Position numbers and translations under genes: made by a program. The notes under the pieces were generated by a model, which saw only the letters and a list, made by a program, of their open reading frames with translations, was not told the origin of the DNA and searched no databases. This document shows positions 26,101 to 38,678 of a stretch of 64,000 bases of DNA, piece after piece (within the stretch, counting starts at the first letter, position 1; every line of letters begins with the position of its first letter). This DNA comes from Cruorifilaria tuberocauda (taxonomy: Eukaryota > Nematoda > Chromadorea > Rhabditida > Onchocercidae): the NCBI GenBank assembly GCA_013365365.1, contig JABVXU010000128.1, positions 1-64,000 of the forward strand, given 5' to 3'.

Positions 26101-29100
26101 AATGTTGACCGTAAGATACATTTTTAATTGATCAAATGAGAAGTTTGGTAATCTTTATCCATTTTATTAACATAAAGATGGTTTTTAATTAACTTTTTTC
26201 AGTTACGAGGGTAAAAGCAGACCTGCACTTTATATACGACGATTTGCATGAGATGGAAAGTGAGTTCCTTAAAAATTCCTACTCAAAGGGGCTATTTCAT
26301 CACTGGCATTCAATCTGCTCGATGGAATAAACAGAATGGTTTGGCAAGTTGTACTATAAATCTCTCCTAGAAATTTATCCAGTCTTTTGATCGCGAGAAA
26401 GCATACTACACTGGGAAAAAATTACTAATAATACAAACAAAGTCAATATTACAGCATACTGCAAAAATATTGTCATTTAAGAAATTGGCCAGTAATTTTG
26501 ATATTACTTGAATGATGGACTAAAAATATGTCTCAAGAATATATATTTTCCGAATCTTCGATACAGATACTTGATTTGACAAAAACATTTGATAGTATGT
26601 GAAATAGATTCAATTACCAGTAGTCCGCTTTCAATATAATTTCAGCTCGCTATATCACCGAAACAGACGAGGATCGTGGGAATATATATTGGTATTTCAA
26701 GGATCCATATTGGAATCGTAAATTTTTTCCCATTACTCGTGCATACTCACGTGGCATAAATAACTACTATCTCATGGTATTTTATGTTATGTTTTGTACT
26801 GAGTGTTAGTTAGTTTCCTATACAAGCATTTAGGTTTCTAGTGATTTCACTAGCCTAATCTTTCTCAAGGTGTAAGACGAATGATCGTTTATTACTTAGC
26901 AAAATAGAGTAGAATTATTATAATTATTGTAGAATTATTAAGCAAAAATAATTTGCTATTTACTTGGATAATAATAATAACTGGAGTCCAGTGCTTAATT
27001 TTCAGATGTCGTCATTCTTGAAAAAAATAGATGAAGAATATGATGAGAAAAAGATGTCATTTTCGAAATTTTTGCACGACATCGATGAAAAATTGGTGAC
27101 AGAGGCACATCTTAGTATGATGATCGGTTCGTTAAGGAGGGCTTTCCATGAAGGTATTTTCCCGGATATTATAAATGATGTGGACGATGCAGAAAATCCA
27201 CTTCTTGCAACGATATGGACTAATGCTGAGAAGCAGATTGAGTTATTGCAACTTTTTGAATATAAAGTATTGAAATTGCTCAATCGAGGCGTAGAATTTG
27301 CTGCAGAGGATTTAATGTCGCATGTTGCGCGGCAGCTTCTCTCTGTCCGCACGCTGGTTTGTTTTTAATCTTCGAAAATTGTTTATAATTTTCTTTTCAA
27401 GTAATTCTAACATTGTTAATCAGCCGCATTATGACTTTATTCATTTGTAGTATTCGTCGTAGAGTAATGGATTTCGTTTTCAGTATCGCAAAAGTGAGTA
27501 AAGTGATTGGTCATTAGATAATTACTGAGTGCTTTCATGCTGAATTTTCCCTGTTCTTCGTTTCAGTTAATAAATGGAGGAAGCGATTATAATTTTGATC
27601 GGAAACTCAGTTATATTTTGGTCGAGAAAATATTTATGAAATATATGGTATTCTTTTTTTCATTTTTCCCAATGAAGTGCGAGAGTTATAGTGTAGGTGA
27701 TTTCTGATAGCTCAGATTATAATTCTTTCATTGTTATAGCAGCGGTTTAAAGTCACTGCAACTATAGTAACATTCTGAAGAAACTCGTAAACAAGTTATT
27801 ATTTTCATTAAAGTTTTAGTTCTTCTGAATTATTTTATTGTGTTGGAATTAATTAATAAATTTTATTCGCTTATAAAAATTCCATGGTTAAGTTTTTTCC
27901 AAAATTCTTACTCCTTCATTCATAATGCACAAATATTTTAATGGTTTTAGCAAAGTTATAATCGTGCAGTATTGCGCCATGACAAGAAGTCGTGGGGCAA
28001 TTTTATAAAGCATACTTCTGCCGAGACATTTAGATTGTTTGAAAATCCAAATATGTTTCTCGCTCGAATTGAAGGTAACGTTTATATGAATGACCAATAA
28101 TTTCGGTACTGATTATTACTATGAGCATGTTTTTTCTCATGTCTTTAGGACTCTGTGAATGATTTTTTCTGTAATAGATGATAAAAAGTTTTATTGTTTT
28201 GAGGTTTAGAGTTGTAAATTCAAGATTATCGAGATTATAACTTAAATGCATATTTTGATTTGTTTTTTTAGACTTAAGTCCTGAAAATGTTCATCTTTTC
28301 TATACAGAAACTTTCGAAATTGAAAGTTGGCAAATAACCGAAGGAGGTTAGTTTGTTTATGCAATGTAGGAGTTATGAAATACTTGATTTGAAATTGCTT
28401 AATTTTTTATTTTGTTGAATCCGATCTCAAATAACTGTGAACTATATTTATGTAATATTTTCAACTGCGATGCTTTATGTAACTAGCAAATGATTGGTTT
28501 TGTAAATTTATACTTCAGAAACGAGTTCTAATTATAAAAAAGAGGGAGCTCAGAATATTATGAATAAGGAAGAAAAAGCTGCACAGCTAAGGATGCTTGA
28601 AAGAGCTAAAAGAAAAAATTTGAGGAAAAAAGTTGAGGTGAGTTACTTTAGTCCATGAAGTTTTTTATAGTTGAAAACATTCTTTATTTGATTAGAAATT
28701 TATTGGAAATGGTACAATAGAAAATAGAAAACAATGTGGAAGATGTTTTCATCAAGGTTTTTTTTTAACATTTAAATCAAATGATATATAAAATTACACA
28801 CAGTGGTGATTTATTAAATACCATAGCTGTAAGATAATTAGTGACAATAATAAGGGATCACTAATCATGCATCATTTCAATTTGGATTACTTCATATTCT
28901 GTTGAGATTTACTAAATAGTTATATTATTCAATTCGAGATAAATAAACAACTTGCAGTATGCAAATAACTTGAGATAAAGAAGAAATGTAAATTCTATTC
29001 TATTGGATACTTTTTATAGCATTATTTGCGATCAAAGAGAACAACAAAAAAGAGTGAATCAGATGAAACATTGTTCCACGATGATCTTGATGATTTACGG

Positions 29101-29667
29101 AAGCAACTGTTTGTCTTTAAAAATACATTGGAAGAGAAAATTCGAGAAACAGGTTTAATACAAGGTTTGTAGTTACATGCTACGAAATAAGATTTTGGAC
29201 TCTTGATATATATTAGATTTGCGAGCGTATGATTTTTTTCAGTGACCTATGGTCGTTCCACTTTTAATGGAGTCTTCATTATTAAATTTGCTATAATGCC
29301 TGTCTAGGAAGGAATTGAAAAACCATTAAAATCCTTCTCAAAATCATTAAATCATTGAAATCCTTTTCAAAATCATTAAATTTTAGGAGCAGAAGTTAAA
29401 ATCCAACTAGTTTCTCCGGTAGGCAATGTCATCAGCAGTACGGGTGCTGGAGGATTAGATGGTGATCGTGTAAATGCTGTGCTAAGGGCATTTTTCCTTG
29501 AGCAGGACAGTGTTAATGATGAAGAGAATCGATATGATCGACTGGCACGAGGTTATACTTATGGTGCTGATGAAGAAGAACGAGAGAAAGTGAGAAAAAA
29601 CGGTGACGATGACGATGATGATTTGAAATCAAGTATTTTGCCTATTTTGAAACGGATCTTGCCTTAA
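23123..29667 (+). CDS. OS9: OS-9, ER lectin of glycoprotein ERAD
   Basis: Fifteen exons close in phase to 797 residues: 23123-23320, 23571-23756, 24131-24194, 24280-24443, 24819-25049, 25924-26110, 26203-26259, 26646-26776, 27006-27356, 27567-27647, 27951-28074, 28272-28346, 28519-28637, 29020-29164, 29387-29667. OS-9 binds mannose-trimmed misfolded glycoproteins in the ER lumen and hands them to the HRD1/SEL1L ligase. The N-terminus has a signal peptide (SLLIFITCCHA). The MRH domain shows NTGWWTYELCYNKHVQQF with the sugar-binding Trp pair, DDGTVCDVTDKSRLAHVWY, and EPSSCEYIIKVKTGSLC. A charged coiled coil (EEAKKESELLAARADSIQRQ onward) and the conserved OS-9 tail (GAEVKIQLVSPVG...LDGDRVNAVLRAFF) follow. 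No KDEL is present. Intron 5 carries a long hairpin. Exon 1's donor (ATGCTG/GTGATT) is the least certain junction. Confidence 0.93.
25181..25266. repeat. Near-perfect 40-bp inverted repeat (hairpin) in OS-9 intron 5
   Basis: The left arm 25181-25220 and right arm 25227-25266 are reverse complements at 39 of 40 positions, with a six-base loop (AGTATT). The only mismatch is C25201 opposite A25246. The transcript would fold into a long, almost perfect double strand. Part of the left arm (ATTATTAGGA...AGA) also recurs directly at about 25163-25179. Possible sources are a palindromic transposon end, a recent inverted duplication, or an endogenous siRNA or miRNA-like precursor. Confidence 0.95.
29324..29381. 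repeat. Tandem 29-bp duplication beside an OS-9 acceptor
   Basis: Units 29324-29352 and 29353-29381 differ at two positions (A/G at unit position 5, C/T at 14). The second unit ends five bases before the last OS-9 exon, so the repeat supplies the pyrimidine-poor run-up to that acceptor (AAATTTTAG). Confidence 0.9.
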
Positions 29668-31077
29668 GGTAGAAGTGGACTCTTTCTGAATTTTCTCTCT
29701 AAGGTGTTCGTTAATATGTGTATAGCCATTGAATATTATGCTATATCCAACTGTTATTCTTCCATTTGTCTTGCTCCTTCCGTCATTTCTGTTTTTATGC
29801 AGCAAATTGTAATTGAGTTAGTGAAAAACTTTGTTTACTGAGTTTTATATGTATAGTAATAATTTCATGGTTAATTGAAACTAATCATGTGCTGATGGAA
29901 GTTATGGTTGGTATTAATCATGATGCGGTTCTTCAAGATATTTGTGCACCGTCTTCTGTGGATATCTGGTCATCTTTATGAATTATTATTAAGAGAAACT
30001 CTGTGCAATCTAAATAATACAGTTCCCTTATTTCGAGATGCAAAAGTGATTTATCGTAATTTTAAAGTTCTTATAGAGAAGAAGAAATATTGTAATACAA
30101 CAGTTATAGGACTAATTATGCATTCCGTAAACATTTAAGTTTGTTTTTATCGATGTTGAATGCGAAAATGCTGGTATACTATTCTTTTTTGTGTTTTTTA
30201 TTTTGGAAGTGCAATACATTTGATTTCATTGGTTAGTATTATTTTCGCGGAATTATCAATGTATGTAGTGGGACAGTCACATCATCCAATAAAATGCTTT
30301 ATGACATGAACATATATACATACGGTACATTCCGAGATCCCGAGGCATCATTACATGACTCTTAAAAGTGAAAACGATTATGTGGTGATGTTAAAGATAG
30401 AGGTAATGAGGAAAATGAATGCAGAAGACCCAATTTGCAGAAAATTTGTACGATGTTTTGTATACATATATATGAAATCTACGTATACTTACGTTCCACT
30501 TAAAGATTCCCTTAAAGATCCAAAGGTTTACCTGTTTCAACTGATTCTTAATATTGCAGAGCATGCCGTTAAAAAAACGATAGAGGAAAAAAAGAAACAG
30601 TGGATAGATGGAAAAAAGAGAATGTGGGGAAGAATGAGAAATGAGGAGGTTATGAGCGTGCGTCGGTGTCGTTTATCCATCATTCATATATCGTGTATGT
30701 ATGTATGTCTGCATCGATGTCAGTGTATGTCTGTGTATGTGAATATAGCGTTAGAATCAAATTAATCGATTGCCTGAAACAGATGTTTCTGAAAATTTCG
30801 CTTATTCTTAGTTGAGAGTTCATTTGAGAATCCGAATTTAACTTATGGTTACTGGCAAATGGCTCAGTGTATTACTATTATCAGCGGCTGGATATAAATG
30901 TTTGCGTGTTCGTCGATAACTTGATGTTTCAGAATGATGAATAGAAACACTTTTTCATGTATTTAAAAGTGCTCTGTTATGTATGTGCAGTCATGTGATA
31001 GCACCTACTTGCTTTGTTCTGAAGCAGTATGATAATAAATGAGATTAATCACATATACATACGCTTGTTATAGAACG
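29668..31077. other. Intergenic stretch with one unassigned open frame
   Basis: A 136-codon open frame on + at 30355-30765 begins MTLKSENDYVVML, has a basic middle (KKTIEEKKKQW) and ends in Cys/Tyr repeats coded by a GTATGTATGTC-type microsatellite at about 30697-30743. No domain, no splice support; probably chance, though it may be a transcribed small frame. Confidence 0.4.
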
Positions 31078-32910
31078 ATGCCAGTTGCGTCAGCACCGCC
31101 GTATCCAAATAGAGTTATGGCAGGACCGACTAGGTCACTCCCTGTTGATTCACCACCAACTTATGAGGATTCGGCTAATCCGAACAGTCAGTTAATTCAC
31201 GTTCTAATAATAACTATTTTATTAGTTCTTTGGAAAGTACCATGTGATTTCAGTACTCCTTATCAATTGATATTTTGACCCCCTATTTGGATTCACAATT
31301 CTCAGGTTCCTTTTTCCTGAAATCAAATGTAATTATTGTAATCAGTCCTTGCCACTTCGACTATCTCTTTGGAAGAATGGAAAAGAAGTTGAAATAAATA
31401 TCAGATGATAATAAATAGACGAATGTTTTCAGGTATGCCGCCAACCTATGAGTCGTTATATGGTGAATTTCGACAAGTTGAAGACCCGAGAGGATTAGCC
31501 CAGTTTCTGGCAAAAACTTTTGCAGTGATTATCAGCACAAGTAAGAGTTTACGAATGTTGTTTTGTTCCTTGACGTTGTTCGAAATTCGAGAGACAGAAA
31601 TACAGAATGATTAGTATTATTGGCGGTCATAGAAGATGTAAATAGCTGAAAAATGGAATTTCCAAATCTCATTCAAGGAATTTTTAGACCATATAAGTCC
31701 GGTATTCTTTGTTGGAAATCTTGAATATTGATATGTTATGTTTTAAGTGCTTAATTTTAGTGACGGCTGCAGTACTTCTGGCAGTGCTGAATATCATTCC
31801 GTTGGGAATGATAGTTCTTGGCAGTAATAATCTCTACAGCTGTCCCGTAGAACCTTACATACCTATCTGGCTTATTGTTACTGGTTTTTTCTCATTACTG
31901 AAGAGCGCCACAAATTTCTATTATCGCGCTAAACGACAGCGTGAAGGTCGTCTGCCTTCCGCAGCAGATGTCAATCCAAATCCCTTTGATGGTCTCCTGT
32001 CATGTTTTTTACTCGTCTGGTTTATAATCGGTATATACTTACTTATTCATTTCAATATTCAAATCATCATATTTTGATTCTAATCATTTTGATTCAATAT
32101 TCTAATAGTACTAGTATTAAATAACTAGTATTAGGTTACTGACGTCATGTATTTCGTCAGACGAGTGATGATAACAGCGTTATCGAGTTATTGCTTTAAA
32201 TTTTCAGCTCTCATCATCCTCCTGTTGCTTTGATAAGGGATCATATGCCAACTAAATAAGTATTTTTAAAAACTACTGCTATATGCATGTAGGTTCATTT
32301 CGAAGTACCTTTCATTTTACTTTTCAGTTGATATGCTGTGATGAAAAATAATGTAATTTTGTAAACTAATTCACATTTAATACATTCTTAATTTTGTTAT
32401 GGTGCACATTTAGAGAAATTCTTTTTGCATTGGAGGAACGATAGAGCATCTGCAAAGGAGACATACCGAAAAAAATAAAGAAAGCACAAGTGAATTAAAA
32501 GAGAAATATGTGATAAATTCAGGCGGGAAAGGGCAAAAAAGAATTCTGGACACCTCCAAAATTAACTGTAATAATGACTATGATTATTAGTTGATTTAGT
32601 TATAATTCAAGTTTTAAAAATTGATTATGAACATGGATGATAATTCAGTGGCAGGATATAAATGAGCATTTCCTCTTTTATTTATACTATGTATATTTTA
32701 GGCTCAGTATGGGTATATTCAGTGTATAGTGATGTACAATATAGCAATTGTCGGGATAGTAACTACTGCGACCAATTCACTTATATATTTTCGTTCGTAT
32801 TCGTAACCTTGGGTTATCTGCTCTTGGCTTGCACATTGTGTTGTTTCTGTTGTTGTTGTTGCTGCATCTGCTGTCGTCCTAAAAAACAGCGTGATGGGAG
32901 TGCTGTTTAA
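31078..32910 (+). CDS. Four-TM TMEM272-like membrane protein with PPxY motifs
   Basis: Four exons, 31078-31186, 31433-31540, 31761-32030 and 32702-32910, join in phase to 231 residues. The N-terminus is a Pro-rich cytosolic tail with PPYP, then PPTYED and PPTYESLYGEF. These PPxY motifs usually bind WW domains, for example in NEDD4-type ubiquitin ligases. Four hydrophobic segments follow (around AVLLAVLNIIPLGMIVLGS, IPIWLIVTGFF, LLSCFLLVWFIIGSVWVY, and FVFVTLGYLLLACTL). The last leads into a run of ten cysteines (CCFCCCCCCICC) likely to be palmitoylated, before a basic end. The architecture matches the animal TMEM272-like family; its function is not established. The ATG lies four bases after TGTTATAG, a likely trans-splice acceptor. 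Confidence 0.82.
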
Positions 32911-35900
32911 ATAGTACTGTTATAAAAATTATTGTGTAAGTCTGTAATATATTCTATTTACCAATCAATGCACGCTGAAAATACGTGCCCTATATGTATT
33001 AACCGTCATTTCATCATTTCAGTAAAGTAATAGTCATACAGAAAGTGTGATTTTTTTACAAGGTAATATATCACTTTCGGTAACAATGTTTTCATTAAAA
33101 ATTATCGCTCTTAGCTTTACAAAATGCATGATCGAAAAAGTATTGACTTGTCGATCCGCTTCAGATATTTTTCTGTTCGGGAACTGGATTCGACATTGCC
33201 GTTTCTAAAGACTGATGATGAATAGGCAAGGATCAGGTCTTCGAAACTTAATTGGAAAGTTTTTCATACGGCTTGTAGCCGTCTTTTCTAAATTCGTATC
33301 AGTAATGAAAGCGATTCGTCTTTTGATCAATTTAAGTCTAATTTAACTGTTGTTTGATTTGACTTCCATAAACAGTATATTTATTCTAAACTGTTTCCCG
33401 CCTTGAAAATTGAATCATAACAATTTGATAGCACTCAGTCGATTTATTTGACCATTATTTCTTATAATGTATATAGAGTGCCAGTTCAAAGCGACATGAA
33501 ATTATGCTATCTTGCGTTCTAATGCACTTCGTCATCGAGCAATTAAAGTCAACGTTCCTTTCCTTCTCTTAGTTATTATTTGCTTTGATGACGTGTCTCT
33601 AAGACAAGCAAGTATGTCAGCTGCGGGTCACTTTGATATATACATATTTTGTTTAATAATTTTCTGAATTTTTGTATATACAAATTCGCTGGAAATGTAA
33701 GTGAAGTTTCATTTTTGTTTGTGATATAAGTATGTACTATCACTAATACTTTGATTAAAACAAGTGTACAGTTTTCTCTTCTGAGTATCTGATTAGTGGC
33801 TAACAGCGGTTGTTTTCTATTTAATTTTATAATCAATATATAGTTAGTTTTGTTGCTTGAATATTTTCTGGTATTCCTACAAGGTAGGATGATTTGATGA
33901 GGATGAAGAAGAGGAAAGTGGGGAGATCGTCCTACTGCTAATATTGCTTATTATTAAGTTTATGAACACTATTTCGTGATACCTGCAATGAGACCTCGAA
34001 TTAATTGTCACTAGGTCAAATTTAATCCATACTACTGTCTGGTATTTCAAAGAAGTAAAATATTTACCAATCAAATGTGATTACACGCTTGGATCGAACT
34101 AGACGGAAATATGGGAAGATTACTGCATTTCATATCATTTGAATTTCCGATTTCAATAATGAAAATATCAGTCATATAATGTGAGAACGAACTGTCCACA
34201 TTTGGCAAGGCATTTTTTTCCATTCAGTTTTATGATTTAGCGGTGGTGTGAGAGATGGGGAAATAATAATAAAATATCACTCATATTGGCTCCTGATTTC
34301 TGTTCATTTCGTTTATAATCTATACAGTTTTAGAGTTCATGAGACAAGGGACGAAACGAAATGAAGTTTTCGCTACTATATCAAATGTATGGGTTGATTA
34401 TTGGACTTAGGTATGTTGTATTTTGTCACATGTGAAAGAGCTTTCAATATAAATGCATGCAAATGTCGGAAACCCGAAAGATCAAAAAATCTTTTAATCT
34501 TTAATTTGAAATATTTTAAATCTTTACTTTCTATGTATTATTCTCTGTAAAATGTAAAACACTATTATGACACCTCTATGGGACATTCTTATTCTCATTG
34601 TTCATTATCCATTTCCATATTCTCACATATGCCTGCGCTTCAATGCTTGCCAACACAGTTTATCTTTATATCAAACAATCAACTCAATGTACTCATCATG
34701 CTGCTATCCAACTCCACATCCACTTCCTGTTGTTCATCCGTCTTCAGTAAAACCATTCTTTCGCACAGCAAGAGTTTTATTAATTACTAAATTCGAATTT
34801 CCCTAATAAGTATAAGCAAGCTTTTTAAGTGATTCATATAGCATGTCTACTTCACTTCATTCATACTGCAATCTTATTTTTTATTATTGGATCATTTTAC
34901 GGCAATTTTCTATACTTTATCTTTAGATATCTTATCAGATGTTTTCTGCAGCATGTCTTCGACAGAATTATTGATAATGCCATTGAAGTTGGACCTGTTA
35001 ATTAAATAAATTTTTTTTTAATTTAGGATTTTATATCTCATCGATTCATTCGTGTAAGACATAAAATTTTGATTTTAATAAACCGTCACACTATTGTTGC
35101 TCACACAGCTTAGAAATACTACTGTTTTTCATGCAGCCAATTACAAATATAATTGTACTGAGGTTTTATTTCTATTTAATTACTATCTCTAGAGTGGTAT
35201 GTATGTTTTAAAATAATCTCTGCAACTATGAATCGGCTTAGTCGAACTTAGTTTAACTGTACATTATAGTCAGTTGACTTTGGAAGTTCTTTTAGGAGTA
35301 TGCAGTATATAATAATATCATATTAAAGATAATCACTTTTTGTTTTCTGTATTCAAAGGAGACAAATCCTTAGAAGAATGCTTTTGATTACATATGAATA
35401 GCCACTTTTTGTTCTCTTTATTCTAAGTAGTAGATGAATGCTTAGAAGAATGCTTGTGATTCCATGTGGATGCATATTGAAATTTGTTACACCAAATTGC
35501 CTACACTATATTCTTCTTATCAATTCAATGACACGCTTTATCGTTCTATCTCTTTTTTGGAACGATCCGATAACTAAATCTCAGTGATATTACTTTGAGT
35601 TTTAATTTGCTACATTTCAGTTTCTGAGGCGAATCTATTCATTTTATTCAAATATATGTACTTATAAATATGACAATCGAATAAAATCACGGAATTTACC
35701 TTAAATTTATTTATGATGAGAAAAACTAGATGTGCATAAACTATCTGTAGCTAACGATATCTTCAAGTTATGCAATTCAATTTTTTACTCAAACTTCACC
35801 CGCTCATAACGATAAGTTTGATTGGTTTTATAACCAAATTGCATTGTTTATCATTGGCATAGAAAGCAGTTTGGGTTAAAAATCGAATGACACCTATCTC

Positions 35901-36285
35901 ATCAGCAGTCACTTTCTTTTTTTTTTCTTTTTTATATTTTAAGAATTTGCTTTGTTTCATGTTGTATTTAGCGATCACAAAACCGGTGCCTCACTGATAA
36001 TTGTGCAATTATCCTTTTTTTGCTTCCTTATTTCTGCTATTAATTTTTCGCTTAAAATCTGATGGGGAACTTATAGCATATTAAAATACTTTGAACAATA
36101 GTACGCAAAATACAAAGCTTCTTTGTATTTTCTGAAATCTTTCTATTATCACCGTGTCATTTTGCATTTTTCATTTGTCATTTCTCATTCCTCTGTAAAT
36201 TGCATGTTAGAAGATTATCACTAACATGTTAATTAGCTGAATAATCTTTTAATGCATATATTTCAGACTGAAAAGTTCATCTTGC
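32911..36285. other. Intergenic stretch with a degenerate tandem repeat
   Basis: About 3.4 kb without a supported gene. Open frames on both strands are short and low-complexity. Two diverged copies of a roughly 72-base unit stand side by side at about 35332-35403 and 35404-35475 (shared ACTTTTTGTT and TTAGAAGAATGCTT blocks). Confidence 0.5.
35332..35475. repeat. Degenerate tandem repeat, two units of about 72 bp
   Basis: Both units share CACTTTTTGTT, a central ATTC block, CTTAGAAGAATGCTT and GATT.CAT.TG. Divergence is moderate, so the duplication is not recent. No open frame spans it. Confidence 0.6.
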
Positions 36286-38678
36286 AAGGAATATTTTCAG
36301 TAGCACGAGCATAGTTTGCAATCATGCATTTAATGGTATCAATCACTCTATTCCTGGAAATGGTGACCACACTGTGTTGTGGTTAATTTCAATTAAATTT
36401 TTGTTTCTTTTATCAAAGTTTTATCTATGGATCTGGGACTTCTTTAAAAATCGTTCAGTCTTTAGCAGTGCTCTCTCTTATAGTGGGGCATAGTCGTGTA
36501 GTGTATAAATCTCGACTTGATGTTACTCCTCTCAAGATCCTAAAAGATTCTTTTCGAGTTAAATTAATAAATGTCATTTATATGTTAAACAAAAAACTAA
36601 AAGAATATTTAGTGGCTTCTGAGAATCGTATGTTCCAGCATGCAAATGTTAGTAGTAGCCCAGGAATGCACTTTTTTCAAATTGAAAATTTTCAAAATTT
36701 TAGTTCCTACCATTATGACAAAGGATAGCTGAAACATTTGTTTTGGTGTCATTTTGTATTTACGGTATAATTATTTCATGGAAAAAATCTCGAAGTATGT
36801 CAGTATTACTCCTTAATATTACTTACAATTAATATTAATTTTCTACAGAGACTGAGAATTCGTCAGCGATTATTAGGAAGTGTTTTATGCTTTAATTCCC
36901 ACTTTATTTTCATTTTTAGCGAAATCTTGAACACTGTGCGATTTTATGTATTGCTAGTTTTTCCAAGAATTCTGTTTCTATTCACTTTGTTCATAAATAT
37001 ATTAAAGATGAAATTCCAGCATAATTACATTCATGTTTTTTTCAGTCATTCGATTTCTCAACCTCTGGAAAGTCAAGAAAAAAGTACGATGGTCACTAAA
37101 AATTTTATCAGATATTGTATTATTGCCGTTTACTGTTTTATCTTTGGTTCTGAAATAGTTTACAAAATGGCAAGAAGGTGCTGTCATTTTTTTCTTATTA
37201 TTTTTGAAATGCCTAGCAGTATATCAACATAGCGAGCTAATTAATAATTTCAAAAAAGATAACATCATTAGAATATTTTTTTCAGTTCCAAATAGATATT
37301 CAAAATTCTAAGCATAACGAGTTTAACTGTTGCGAGCTTTGTTTCTCTGATAGTTAGGTCACACTATATTAGTCAGTTATCATTGCTTGAATAATTGAAG
37401 GGTTGGTAAATTTATCTTAAACCTATACCATATTGCGACGACAATGCAATTATTATTTCTCATATTGAAAGTCGATAATCATAAAATGTGCTTCCTCTTT
37501 CGTTTTCATATGTATTTGTTGCCTGGCGCACTAGTAGCTATTTTGTTCCCGTCAATAAATTCTCGTGTAGTATTTTTATTGAAAAAATGGTGCAATATCA
37601 AAAAGGATTCGAGTCAATTTATTGTTTCGAAATCGAAACTGCAAGTAAACGAACTAAAGTTTGTTTTTTCTTTTTCTGGCATTACTTTTCAGTGTAATGA
37701 ATATGTATGTCTGTGTTTGATGAAGACTGATCTCGATGTGCATTTCAAAAAATGTGAAGTTTTTTCTCACAACAGTGTATAGGATCAGAAAAGTAAAAAA
37801 AGAGTTTTTTTTAAAGAGTTGAATCATATTGAACAGTTACAGTTACAGACGTAATATTTTGTTGTGAATGTATGAAAAATGTTTTTCAGCTTCCCGATGA
37901 AGTAGTTGTATATTTTGTTCAACATATAGCAATACTTGTTATCCCATGTTATATAGTTTATGCCAACGGTATAATTTTTTTTAAATCACGGTTTATAAAA
38001 AGATTGCATCAATTTATCACTTTAATTTTTTTCTGCTTTTACAGCAGTAAGTAAAAACCTTGCAAATATTGCTATTAAAAGATACTTGTTATTTTCAGGT
38101 ACTTTCTTACTGGAACCATTTCAAGGTCCTGCATGGCCTATATTAAGTTTTTGTGTCATCCTTCTCTACCATTTACTATATTGCAAATTCTTGGATGGGT
38201 TAGTTATTTATTTCTTTTACAAATTTTAATGCAAAAATTTTTGTAAAAAAGAATTTTGTAAAATCATTTCCATCTTTCAGATGTCTTTGGTGTAGGGAAT
38301 TCATCTTTAAGTAACGATTATTTCAATGTTAGAAACTTCATTCAGTGATTCGAAGTGCAAACGTCTTCATTGATTTCCGTTACATAATATTTTAACACAA
38401 TGTAAGAATAAAAGGCAATGATAATTGGTTTGTAGATAACAGAGGCGAATATGGGCTGCGTAATTTGTTCAGCGGAGAGTGATCCATTCCATGGTCGACT
38501 CTATCGCTTATTTGCCGTAATACACCAAGGGATATTGGTGCCCTTGATTACAAAAATCTTTAACATCTTTATCAAATATATTATCGAGGCTATTCATTCT
38601 GACATACTTACACGAAAAATTAATTTTTTCATCTGTTATACAAATAATTTCATCATAAAAATCAAGTTAAAAGAATAA
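36286..38678 (+). CDS. TMEM164: TMEM164 family protein, one-base frameshift in exon 5
   Basis: Recognised exons: about 36286-36381, 36920-37177, 37401-37566, 37890-37968, 38099-38198 and 38436-38678; a start-codon exon upstream was not found. Family landmarks are NHAFNGINHSIPGNGDHTV near the N-terminus, FIFGSEIVYKMAR, ILNLYHIATTMQLLFL, FHMYLLPGALVAILFPSINS, YFVQHIAILVIPCYIVY, and ITEANMGCVICSAESDPFHG. TMEM164 is a multi-pass ER membrane protein reported as an acyltransferase for polyunsaturated ether phospholipids. All junctions phase correctly except exon 5. Its first part reads on in frame to ...VILLYH, but the family continuation (FTILQILGW) and the join to the last exon need one extra base at about 38169-38175. 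This is a sequence error or a true null. The final exon ends at TAA 38676-38678. Confidence 0.82.

Noticed and set aside
27002..27352. 116-codon minus-strand open frame
   Set aside because: Antisense to OS-9 exon 9, which is in phase with its neighbours and conserved in the family.
27484..27493. Ten-base micro-exon (TATCGCAAAA) between OS-9 exons 9 and 10
   Set aside because: It has an acceptor and a GTGAGT donor, but including it puts a stop eight codons into the next exon. Skipping it keeps phase 0 on both sides.
30697..30743. GTATGTATGTC repeat read as part of a protein
   Set aside because: A microsatellite-like run gives Cys/Tyr/Val repeats in any frame, so the end of the 30355-30765 frame is not evidence of coding.
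36468..36728. 86-codon + frame between TMEM164 exons
   Set aside because: It lies in an intron whose flanking exons join in phase, has no TMEM164-like content, and no acceptor/donor pair keeps the frame.
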